This document shows, piece after piece, positions 1-11,500 of a stretch of DNA of 64,000 nt. Each line of letters starts with the position of its first letter. The stretch's first letter is position 1. The stretch comes from Bimastos eiseni (Eukaryota; Annelida; Clitellata; Crassiclitellata; Lumbricidae). The position numbers and the translations under genes were made by a program. The stretch lies in assembly GCA_959347315.1 (NCBI GenBank), contig OY365809.1:44380471-44444470 (forward strand), read 5' to 3'. A model generated the notes under the pieces. It was not told where the DNA came from and made no database searches. It saw nothing but the letters and a program-made list of their open reading frames with translations.

Positions 1-918
1 GGTGGAGATAGGGTAAAAACACGATTTTATGAAACAACTCACTACTGTAACACACTGAACAAGTAATTGATCTAAGTGAATTCTTAAACACAAGTATTAA
101 CAGGTTGCACGCAGTAAATGAGTTAGCTAAGCGCACACCTGTGCTGTGATGTTGTCAGATGTAAATCCTAGGCCCTCGTGGACTAAGCAAAAAATGTTCG
201 TAAATTATGCGAAAAATCGCACGATCGCACAATCGGATAAACCACGGGTCCTATAGTCATCAATAATTACGTCGTCTGGTCGGTAAACTATAGCCCCCTC
301 CCCCATTATGAGCTAATAATAGCCTAGACAAATCAATTATAGTTGACACTGTCCGAAATTTCCGAACTTTATGCAATTATTTGCAAAAACTTTCGCTTTT
401 AGAATATATGCGAAAACCGTCAATTTATGCGAAAAAATGCGAGATCGCTTAATCGCCTTTTATCAGCATAGGTCATTCAAACATAAAACCGATTCCAAAT
501 AACCGAACACATTAAAGTCAACAGACTACTAAATACAGATATGATGATATACTAGCAGGTATCGGCACGACACATACAACTGGCTGTAACTGATTATGTA
601 GGATTGTGGATGCAATATGCCAATATCCAATAGAGTTCGAATGTCCAAGCGCTCTAGTAGTAAGTATCAATTGTCAACAGTGAAACAAAAGAAAATTATT
701 CTTTGCTCGTTTTTAACAGATTGATATAGCGACGGTGTAAAATTAGTTTCCCAGACGCAGATTTTGTAGACAACTTTGAAGATTAGCATTGCCAAAACAA
801 GTATCTTGCTGTATGGAGTCTGGTCTTACCCTTCGACAACATATTTTCTTTTATTTTTTCAGACTTTTAAAATCATATTTTACATTATAGTTACACATAT
901 TTCATTGTCCTTATTCAG
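1..918. other. No gene recognised; probable intron or upstream of GT92 gene
   Basis: No exon is recognised here, although the GT92 gene that follows needs upstream exons for its N-terminal membrane anchor, so this is likely intron sequence. Two related A/T-rich strings built on tatgcgaaaaa followed by gatcgc lie near 205-228 and 426-448, which suggests a degenerate short repeat. Confidence 0.4.
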
Positions 919-3900
919 CAAGTGGAAGGGAATTCTTCCTACGTCTACTCTGCATATCTGGACGATCGTCGGGCACCAGATGTCGATCCCAAGTCACTTC
1001 CGGTGGTTCGAATCTTCGTAGTCCTACCAAGGAATGCCACTGGTCAAGCTAAAAAAAGTTGGAAATGTATCTTCTGGTCAGAGAAACTTGGTCAGCCGAT
1101 GATCAGTGCGGTCATTGGTGTAACTGACCTCAACACATTCGACATACGATCGCGGTCAGTTACTGTAGAGTAATGCATATTTACTTTGTAGATATTTTGT
1201 GGTTATGCTGTGATGAAATGCAATGCGAAATCGTTTGATGAAAAGTGAAGTATGTTGTTTTGACTTTTTGTAACAATAGGCTCCTATGTTACAGGATCTA
1301 ATTATGGTCACTGCCAGGAAAAACACTTTCTGAAGTATCTTCAAATGCAAAATTCATTTCTTTGATAGACGTATTCTAGAGACGTAAAAGCATTACTTCA
1401 AAATGCCCTTTGAGATGTTTTGCAATGCCTTCTATTTTTGCGTTCATGTAGGGCCTAATTATTTTCTTGTCGTTGATAGTCTCATAATTAATTTGACTGA
1501 ATATTGCTTCTTATTAGACAGCATCTTCGTGAAAATTACTCTTTTAAAGTAGGCCTATTTTGATTTAATATAATTCTTTTTCAGAGTGATATATAACGAT
1601 AAAATCAGCACGTGCCCTAGGATTTTCAGTTGTATAACAGATCAGTGTTTTCTTTCGTCCAATGATTGTTTTGTAAGTCAGCACATAAAAATCCACGTCT
1701 TCTCCTCTCGCAAGCTGCCAAGGAAAGCACCACTCTATATAAATGAGCATCTAGCCAAACGTCAGTCACTTTGCCAAGGCCAGACAACTCGTGAAAGGTC
1801 ATCCATTCAATTGCACTCGACATGCACGAAGGGTGGTCTAGTCTTCGTTATCAAATGTGACCTTAAAGCGTGCCATATTCTCAGGCCCTATCAGAGGGGG
1901 GGGGGGGCCAGACGGGCCACTTGGCCCGGGCCTCTGCTTTACAAGGGGCCTCGAAATAATATGGGCCTATAAAATTAAAATTAACTATGTTCTGTAATAC
2001 TATTGCTCAATGCTAAATTTTTATTTTTGATTCTAATAAGTAACGATTTTGACAAAGCAATAATAAATTTGAAAAAATAACTGCCTTATCAGTTTCATCA
2101 CATTAATTTGCAAGTCAAGAGCATTACTATATTGACGAGAAACTGGAGACTCTGGCGTTTTCTAATGACAGATAATTAAATAAAAATCGACTATAGCGGG
2201 TTCTCGATCAATAACCAAAATAAATGCAGTACAATGGAGCTTAATGATATCGTCTTTGAATAATATTATAAAAATATTAAAAAATATGTTAACGGTCCTG
2301 TGTTTATCAAAATGTAATATGCCTCGCCGACTAGATAATTTTGAACAATTCAAGGATTATTTTTAAGGAAAAAAAGTAAATTCTGTGATTATTTAGTTTT
2401 CAATTAATATGGACCCAATGTTGAGCACATATGCAAGTTTCATATATGATTGTGAAATGTTGCTTTAAGGCATAGGCCAACCGTGCAGTAGGCCTAATTG
2501 ATATTGAAATTATTCTTTTAAGCGAGCATTTAATACAAATGTCAGAATGTATCCCTTCTGCCATGGATTATAATTTAAAGTAATAACTTAGGTTACTATA
2601 GTTTCAATGAAAATCAGGTTGAAGAGTTAGGATATTAATAATGTGATAGGCCTATATCATCTATTTTGCCTCACATTCGTAAACTACAATCAAGTTTACA
2701 ACACCGGTTTCACTCATTAGATGATTTTGTAATTTGTTTGCAGTTTTTTGGAGTTTAAAATTTTGACTCACAAAGATTTTTTGTCGGCTGCTAAGAAATG
2801 TCAAAAGCATTGTGATAAGAAAAAACTCCCAAACGATCTTGGGGACGAGATGTTAGAAGAGTTCATGACACTAATCTCAAATAAGAATGTGCACCGACAA
2901 ACCTACTGAAAGATATATATTTGGACTTGGTCCAACTGCAGTGCTCAATAATATCACTGTTGCATTACATATTTTCATCAGTTTTCCCGCATCAGTGGCT
3001 TGTGGTGAAAGAACTTTCAAAGTACTGCGACAAATCAAAAATGACCATAGTTCAATAATTGAACAACAACGATTGAGTGGACTGAAAAATGTTAACTAAA
3101 TATAAACTGTGATATTGCACGAAAAGTAGATTTCTAAGAAAATAATAGAATCATTTGCGAAACAAAGAGATGAAAAGCATTTGATAAAAAAGAATGATTA
3201 TATTAAATGTTATCTTAGATGTCTATCGTTTTCATCTATACATAGACAATGTAGGACGTACCATTTGTAATTTTAATGAGACGAAGAGTTATGGGACTGA
3301 AGGATCTACATTTTGTAAATGGCCCAGGCTTCATCGAACCTCTGAATGGGTTTTTTAATATCAAAATGTCTATATGATATTACCGATATCTCTGAAACTT
3401 AGTATGGCTGAGTAATTGATACGGCCTTAATCACTGGCTTGTGTGGTGACGATTTCATTCAAATTCATTATCATTTAGTCATTTTGATATTAGAAAACCA
3501 CAATGCTATAGGCTCCTTTTAATGCTATGTGAGATAATACAACTTTCTACCTGCAATTACCAAATCTACAAGAATTACTATTCACTCTTCCACCTCAACT
3601 GACAATGTCTTCACAAACGCTTGGACCCATATTCCTGATTCATTATATTATTCTCTGATATATCGGACCCTTAAACATAAAACAATACTGACAAGATTTG
3701 GCTCGACACTACAAGTGACCTAAATAACCAACCCAAAGACTACCGAAATTTCAATGACGTAAATAGGCTTTGATTCGAGCAGGTTCTTCAAGGTGCGGAT
3801 TGGTCCTTTGTGCTGGAGCATGGAGGCTCGTAGCGGTGTGGGGGGAGGAGCAAATGTGGCTCATGAGCTGTTTATTTCGAAATATAAATATTTCTATGAC

Positions 3901-5578
3901 CAGGCACTTACACATGTAACAAGAAAAAAGAAAAACAGATTTTAAAACATCCTTGAATAGCAACTGGTTTTAGGCCTACTTAAACCCTGTAGAATTAAAA
4001 ATCGATTGTTCTTGAAATTCATACAAAATCCTGTCCATGAGAATAAAGCAGGATTTTACTCGTTTAGAAATAAACTTAGGCTAAAACTACAAAGCAAAAT
4101 GCAGAATAACAATATTACGTTTCAGAATTTGATAAGAACCGCAATTATTATAGAAATATATACGATTGATTACTGAAACGATCAATTGTTAGAAGAGATG
4201 AACAACCTGTCACGAATGAATCTTAAAATCAATAGAGGCAGGGACGGCGATCCCGGAGGAGTCGAGGGGACGATTCCCCACCTATTACAGATAGGGAACA
4301 CATTATACGTGTGTCCCCCTCCCTAAGTTCCTGTCCCTCTCATTGGGTGTCCCCCATCTGTCAAACAAGATCGCCGATTCAGCATAGAGGCAACAATGCT
4401 AACTCCTATGTGATATAGCAAATGTCTTAAATAATAATCTCTCAAATATTACTGAAGCCTTATCTGAGAAAATTTGTCATACGTAATTAATTTGGGTTTC
4501 ACAAATAGGCCTATTAAATTTGCTGCTTTGATTCTAGCGTCATTGCGGAAAATTACATATACATGCACAGTTTAGCTGATTTGATCGCTTGCTTTTCAGT
4601 CTAATGTGCGCCATGATACTGTGCAGTCTACCACCAACTCCAGCAACCGATCCGCCCAGTGGGGTATCGCTGATGAGTCATGTCTCGCATGCCCCGCATA
4701 ACCACCTGCGATTGGTCGACCTAAGAGCAAGAAATGGATTCGAGGAGAAGAATCTTCAAAAGAATCTCGCCGTTTTTTCGAAGAATACCCCCAATTTCAC
4801 CATCTGCATTCCGCCATTATTCGGAGACTACATGACAGCGATGGGCATCATTGAGTTCATCGAACTGAATCGATTGCTCGGGGTAGACAAATTCGTATTT
4901 TACCTGGAGACACCCAACGCCGACGTGATATCTTGCCTTCAATCTTACTCTCTGATAGGTATCGTCGAATTAGTCGCGTGGAACAGACCATCTTCACTGG
5001 ATGAAATGCACAACCACGGCCAGATTCTTGCTCAGAGCGAGTGTAATTTTAGGGTGATGTACCGGACAAAGTACCTCATAAACCAGGATTTAGACGAATT
5101 CATAATTCCAACACGAACTATAAACTGGAAGGCAATGCTCGATGGCATACATGGGAACATGAGACCAGAGGAAATAGACAGAAGAGCTTCTTACAGCTTC
5201 CGAAATCTATTTTTCCCGTTGAACTCTCAGAGAGATTCGTCTCTTAAGGAACCGTTCAGAGTGGGAGACTACGAGTTGAAGACTCTGACGAAAACGACTT
5301 GTTTGGATAAATCGAATCTGTGGAGAGCTAGGTCAAAGGTTATGGGTCGACCTGAGAGACTTCTCATTTGGCATGTTCATGAGATTCTAAACAGTAGTCT
5401 CATCAGAAGGGGAGACGTAAACGCAATGGTACAGGAAGGAGACGGTCTACTATTTCATTATCGGGACTTAGGTTCAGACTATTCGAATAAAACGACCAAT
5501 CGTCGAATGTGGAGATACCAGAGACAGCTCTTCGATAGCGTCACATCACGAGCAAGGTCTTTTAGTCGGAAAACGTGA
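919..5578 (+). CDS. Glycosyltransferase family 92 (DUF23) protein, 3' part
   Basis: Two exons are supported: 919-1154 and 4600-5578, ending at TGA. The first follows ttattcag and encodes SSYVYSAYLDDR then VVRIFVVLPRNAT, the typical opening of the GT92 catalytic region. A donor at 1155 (GTCAGT, phase 2) joins the acceptor gcttttcag at 4591-4599 in frame, giving an Arg codon before MILCSLPP. The second exon carries CIPPLFGDY, IEFIELNRLLGVDKFVFYLE, a GQ..A.S.CN.R stretch and the DLDEFIIP motif, which acts as the metal and sugar-nucleotide binding DxD, and ends with the conserved HYR. GT92 enzymes are Golgi type II membrane proteins that add galactose or related sugars to glycans. The N-terminal anchor is not in these exons, so the 5' end is missing or unrecognised. 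The intron contains a hAT relic. The family call is secure; the substrate is unknown and the 1154/4600 junction is inferred. Confidence 0.85.
1894..3350 (+). pseudogene. Decayed hAT transposase relic (ZMYM1-like) in GT92 intron
   Basis: Around 2740-2885 one frame reads FLSAAKKCQKHCDKKK and LGDEMLEEFMTLISN. After a frame change, 2887-3099 reads PASVACGERTFKVLRQIKN and EQQRLSGL. This is the hAT C-terminal dimerisation domain as seen in ZMYM1-like proteins. The G-run and ggccacttggcccgggcc near 1895-1935, and the ggcccaggcttcatcgaacc block near 3322, resemble the two ends of such an element. The reading frame is broken and most of the transposase is missing, so it is not functional. It lies in the sense orientation inside the host intron. 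Confidence 0.6.
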
Positions 5579-5994
5579 CATTTGGATTTTTTTAATTCTT
5601 AGATTATCTACAATGAACGCAGTGCTCAAATGTACATGTCACGCCGTCGCATTACCTTATGTCTAGCCAGCCGTATGACTTTAACAATCGCAGCACATGA
5701 GGTAAAGTGACAAAGACCTTTTAATAAGAAGCTTGACTCTAACATGATAACGTCTAGGCCCTCAACTGGCTTTGCAAGATTTGTGTGAGCGAACTTTCTG
5801 CGTAACCTCGAGTTTGGCCGGATCTAACTAGGCCCACAAGGCTATGTATTGGGCCCATCACTGCACTGTGTAGCGTACCTCTGAAATTGGAACACTCCCA
5901 TGGCATCCTCGTGTGAAGCCTTAAGCCAGCTCTACGTTGATGACACACTCTGCAGGTCAATATTCATTACCTTCTGTTCAAACCACGCATGTAA

Positions 5995-6170
5995 TCGAAA
6001 TCGTAATCTCGAAACTTATAAAGCGCCGCTCGACAGCCAAGCCCAGGGCATTAGGTTATTCACGAGCGATGCGTCGAACCAGAGGGGTTGTTCAAAGCGT
6101 AGTAGGCCTACGTGAAAGGTCCGAGTCCGGTTTTCAGAGAGTATACATGGAGGCAGAGTAGCTGTTAAGT
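5995..6170 (+). repeat. Interspersed repeat B copy
   Basis: Contains aagcgccgctcgacagccaa, a cacgagcgatgcgtcgaacc block and agaggggttgttcaaag, shared with copies at 8040-8195 (minus), 25195-25330, 38098-38305 (minus) and, shorter, 46555-46625. It is non-coding. Confidence 0.6.
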
Positions 6171-8039
6171 CGGGTATCATATAGATTGGGTGGGTATCAA
6201 GTATCGATCCCGCTTTCAACTGCATATTCTGCTATTCATGATATTAACGTTCATCTACATGTATCCCACTCAATGAAGATGAATTTTGCCAGATACTTTG
6301 ATGCAGCATTTGCAATATTTGTTTGTCAGCTGTATCATAAAACACGTGATGAAATGGTTAACGTAATAAATCCTGTGACAGACTGTTAGTTTAGTGCTTA
6401 CCCTAATTTAGTCCGTATTCCGTAAGGATTGTATTTATCACAGTAATATAATGTAGATCTTTGAAAATTTCTCAGGGCCCGCACAAGCTACGAAAGAGAC
6501 ACTGGCCAAAACACAAGCGCTATGCCAAATCAATTTCGCAATAGAAAAGCTCCTCTTGTCGCTCCGGTGCTGAGTCAAAATCTGGGGAGGTTAAGTCGAG
6601 GAGACAGCATGGTGCTACGGTGGTAGTTGGTGATGAGGGTGGTCATGTGGTGGCGCAGGACATAGGATCTGGATAGGTTGCCTTGAATAATTCGGTTTTC
6701 AGTCACGAGTGGAAGTAGCAGATGAAAGTGCAAGCGGAGGACAGGTACAATTTAAATACGAGAAAGGATGATGAGTATATTAGCGCAGATCTTTTGAGAG
6801 TTCGTTTCAAAGAGTTTGTGCAGCATAGACTAAGGATCGGTTGCAGAATTTCCGAGTGGATGTGACAGGAGGCCAGGAAAGAGAAGGATAATTTTATATG
6901 ATGATGAGCTAGTAGGCCCTGGTGGTTGAATGGTGAATAGTTGCTGACGAAGGTGTGAGGACTGAGAGGTATGAAAAAGGTCTTAGCAACGCCACATAGG
7001 CCTAAGTCAGGCTTAGGGTGAACGCTTCACGCTATCTATGTGGCGTTATCCGTCGTCCTCTTCATTCTTTAGACCGACAACCTCTTGGAACCTCGGTCTC
7101 GGACGCCTTCTGTCCATTACCGTGCTTATGTATCTGTTGGTCCTTTGCTTTGAAATTATGTCCTCTATCGCACTCGCTCTTTGATTTTAACTTTGAGTGC
7201 TTCTGTATCTTAAGACTTTTCTTTTCCACGGAGCTTTCGCACTGATTGGGCTGTAGGTCTACTTTGACACGCACTATAGATATTTGTATATTCAATACCA
7301 TACAAAAAGACACGTCACAAGCAGCAGTCACCTAATAACATGCATACTACTGTCACCTTAATATGTCAATTGGTAAACGATGACTTGAGAACAACTCAGA
7401 TTTTAGTTTCACCAGTTCAACGTCTGACTGACAAGTTGACAACCCATTCTTCTTGACTATGGGCGATAATCTGGTGGTCAAGAAAATATAGTGTCTTGTT
7501 TCCAGAACGAACTCATTCGGATAATCATATAGTTTATATTTATGAAGAGAAGTAGACGAATAATAATTATTGCTTGCAAAGTAAGAAAAATGCTTGTGGA
7601 CACCTTAAAAATCATATTTAATATAAGATATTAAAATTAAACCGGGACGATATCAATTGAAAACAGTGCTACCGGATATAGAATTATTTATACGAGTTAC
7701 TTTTCCTATATATAAATAACGTAGGGTAATATCTCAAATCTCAATTAATCAAATAAATGTAATCCATAAACTTCTTTGAAGCCATTACAGTAACAATTAT
7801 AAGGCGTCAATCGTTACTCGCTTCGAAGAGAAATCGTAGTTGCGTCAATGATCCATTGGTTAGCTCTGGTTAGACTTACCTGAGTATGTTTTACGCAAGT
7901 AGCTCAAGTATAGCCTAGGCAGCAACTTCCGGAATGGACCAATCTTGTAAATTCACTCAAAACTAAAGTCTAACCTCTTCAACAACTCTTTCTCGATTCA
8001 TATTGATCATGAAACTTACAATTCTCGACCAAAACGACG

Positions 8040-8195
8040 CCCGCCTTAACAGCTACTCTGCCCTCTGATCCTCTGGAAACTGGACTAGGATATCTTGCGG
8101 ATTATCCTTTGGACAACCCTCACGACTTGAGGCAGCGCTCGTGAATAAGCTGGGGCCTTGTGCTTGGCTTTCGAGAGGCGCCTGGAGATTACGAT
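8040..8195 (-). repeat. Interspersed repeat B copy
   Basis: On the minus strand it gives gaggcgcctctcgaaagcca-like sequence, followed by ttcacgagcgctgcc and gggttgtcc, matching the family member at 38098-38305. It lies just beyond the 3' end of the first ENTPD gene and could be in its 3' UTR. Confidence 0.5.
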
Positions 8196-8277
8196 TAATG
8201 ATAATAGAGGACACGCCACATGTAATGACATCGTAGAGCAATTCCTTAATGGACCTTAATACATATGAGCGATATAA

Positions 8278-8452
8278 ATGACAATGAACAATTGCCTATA
8301 AAACCGGGCAAATAAGATTCTGGATTGATATCTAAAGAAACTGTCCAGCAGTTACAATCAGTACGTCTTTGGTTGAAGTAATGTAATGTAATGGAACATT
8401 CTCACGAAACGCCTTCGGAAGCCAATACAATGACGATCAATAGTCACCTTGC
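8278..8452 (+). repeat. 175-bp repeat, arm 1 of an inverted pair
   Basis: This segment is the reverse complement of 12743-12917, with only two differences that I could see over 175 bases. It lies about 80 bases past the ENTPD stop codon at 8532 (minus gene), so it may be in the 3' UTR. The family is unknown and no terminal inverted repeat or target duplication is obvious. Confidence 0.85.
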
Positions 8453-8531
8453 TTTCGTTCAACAGACGAAAAAGACCTACGGGCGTGCGTGGGCTACCAG
8501 CGCAACACCTTTGGACTTTCTACTAAGAGAA

Positions 8532-11500
8532 TCAGCCTTCACGCTGATACAAGATGGCGCCGACTACCATGGCCAGACTGATCAGAATAAGAATTGACGA
8601 GGCGACCACAATCGCCACAAACAATTCAAGGGAAACTCCGGTCGTGTAATCGTGAGGAGGAATGACGTTTGTTGTGTTGATCATCATTCCCAAAACCCAA
8701 CCAAAGTCACTGGTGTTAATCTGTTCAGAATAAACATGAAATCTAAAATTATTGTAAATGCGACAGTTCATAATTATAGCATGTCGGTAGCCTAATACTT
8801 CGGCCTCATTCAGCTCCGTCAACTTCGCTCGTCCAAGGGAGACTTGACCTCTTGGTTCCTCGAACTAGAACAGCTATAGCTGGAATTGCTGGAATCTCGA
8901 TCCTTTTATACAATTGATCCCTCTCTCGCTTTTTCCATCTGTTTGCTCTAAAATTCTATATCACTTTGTCAAAACCTCCTTCTTGCGGCGTCTTGCGCAC
9001 AGGCAGCGCTGTTGAACGGTTCAGCTTACTGTAGGCGCTTTACAAATGCTTAAATAAAGAAAACACAATATAGCTATAATTATATATGATATATAATTAT
9101 ACATGTATTTTTTTACATGATCAACATCCTCGCAGTCGTAAAAATCGATGAGGGGAGAGAACTGACCTTTTGAACGAATTTGATGGAGTTCCAGGTGGAA
9201 TCGTTGAACCCGTAACCATCTATGAGAAGATGGTGGACGTGCTGGGCCTGGAAGCAGAGGAGGATAAGAATCGAAGGAGACGTCGACCTTCCAGATAACT
9301 GCTCAGCAAGAAATATCAACGACCAGCATATTATTAGGGATGATAACAATGGCCGACAAGACAAGAGGCGGTAAAAAAAAGGTCGTAACGGTAAGGTAAG
9401 GTCAGTGATTGAATTGTCGGGAGAGTTGGGAGAGTTTAACCCTCGGTTCATTTTTCAACCACGCCAGTTCATTCTAAAAATGACCTCGGGTGGGGGTCAG
9501 GCATACCTCGCCAGATCAGCTTTCAGTGGCTTAGTGTATGTTAACCCAGCTGAGAATAAAGGTTGTGCATAGAAAGCCCAGTCACCTTCTGTAGTTTAGC
9601 CCTTATATCGGTTGCAGGTTCGTAAAAATTCTGGTCGGGACATCTTCCCATGTGAAAATTTGTCAACTCCCGGAGTTCAAATTTTACAACTCAAACCCTA
9701 GGCATGGTAAACACAACCAAAGGAAAGGTAAGGTAACAACGTCGGAGAAAATAACGCAATGAAAGGACAGAGGGTAGGCAATTATGGCATAGGACAATAA
9801 GACAGGTAAGTAAGGTCTGGCAGTTTAAATGACAACGTGGGTTGACAATTTCTTCGTTTCGTACATTTTCAATGTTAACATAATTTATCATAATCTCCAA
9901 ACTTTTTAAAGCGCAGGGCGCCTGTTTTTTAAATAAGGAGAACGATAATTTTATAAGGCAGGCAGGTAAATAATCTGTATTTGCAGCCCTGAAAATAGCG
10001 TCGTGGAAAACCCGGGCGAAGACAGGTACAAAAAAGTTATCCTATAGTCCGGAGCACGACACTAGCTTCAAAATGAGAACCATAAATTCCTGAATCTTCA
10101 GTAACCGGTGGTATAAATGGTAAGATTTGTAGGTAAGTTGTGCAGGTAGATTGTTTGGCACGGTGTGACCGATTGGTTAGAGCGGTCGGCCCACAATGCT
10201 CAGTGTGCCCTGAGTGTTCAGGTTCGATCTTCGTCCGAGAAGTCACTGTGTAGGGACCTTGAGTAAGTCCACCGAGCACAATTGTTCTGCATTACAACTG
10301 CAGCGTGGGTCGTTGAGCCGTGTGCACTTCTGAGCAAAAAATGTTGGAAAAAGGACAATATCAAATTTCAGTTGTGTTGTATTGTATTCTATTGTAATGC
10401 CCGGTAGGGTAAATAGTGGAGTGCTTACCTGATCCCAGGTTTGGCTGCAGAAGTCATTCATCACTCGACGATATTCGACAAGAGAGAAAGTATTCGTTGC
10501 AGGATTTAGTCCGAGGTCGCTAGCCACGAAGTAGAACCCCGAGAAAGCCTGTATGCAGCAATATGGAAATCCATTATGTATAGCAACTATATTCACAGAT
10601 AAATTAATCATTCAATTCAGAAAAAAGGGCAAAAAGTAGACTTTGTAATTGAAAGAAGTGAAGCAAATTTAATGAGGAAATAATATTTCCTTATTTCTTT
10701 ATTTTACTAATAGCATTTGTAACACATTTTGATAAAGCCAATGATCTCTGTTATCACACAGTGTCGTCACACTGAAACTACTACTACTATCTAACTTCCT
10801 CACAGTTTGCACTCTGACATTGCCAGTCCTAAGCCTAGATAAAGGAGGAGGGCGACGCTAATGATCATCGCTATCACAGTGTCGCTAATCTGAAACTACG
10901 ACCACAGTTGTACTGTTTTGCACCAAAAAACCTAGGCTTACTCTATGTCTTACGGACTGATTATACTGAATATTAACTGAGTAACCTGGCTTTAGTGTAC
11001 CTTCTGTTGATGCCTTGTGCATTAGATTCCGGCGCATTAGAAGCTAATTATTGTTAACATAATCAATTTATTGCACAGAGATTGCCAAGTTACGCAGACT
11101 GGGCACCTACCAAGAATTGCCCGGATGGGGGTGGTTGATAGACCCCGTCGAAGGTACAGGGTGGTTCAGAACAGGAAGCCGAGAAGTTGAAGATGGTACG
11201 GGTGATGGCTTGGCAGCTGACTGGATCACTCGTCCCTTGAAAGACGAAGATCATATCTCGCGAAGCATCTGCCTTCGAAAACAGACAATGCCTATCACGC
11301 CTTTGTTGTTAAGATCGTCATCGTCACGGGGTCTATCGTCGTCATCATTGTAATCATCTTTGTAGTCATTGTCACCATAGTTGTCATCAACACCATCATC
11401 GTAATCATCATCATCGCCACCGCTAGAACTACTGCCATTGCTATCAATATTATAATAATTTTCGTATAATTTCAAACTCACAAACCACAGAATGACTATG

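Larger units (their letters stand above)
5579..8277. other. Intergenic region between convergent GT92 and ENTPD genes
   Basis: No gene is recognised. Two copies of a short interspersed repeat (see 38098-38305) lie at about 5995-6170 (plus) and 8040-8195 (minus). The stretch 6550-7000 is purine-rich with a short open segment around 6730-6900 (DRYNLNTRKDDEYI) that I could not assign. The region should contain both 3' UTRs. Confidence 0.5.

Noticed and set aside
7062..7331. 89-codon minus-strand frame
   Set aside because: No recognisable domain, no splice context, and the composition resembles random AT-rich sequence.
9167..9247. Shorter version of the ENTPD exon using the cttccag acceptor at 9248
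   Set aside because: It would remove the tenth conserved cysteine (ILLCF); the acceptor at 9299 keeps it and matches the paralogue's exon length within one codon.
10157..10275. Functional tRNA gene
   Set aside because: A- and B-box-like strings are present but the acceptor stem does not pair and there is no clear anticodon arm; better as a SINE.
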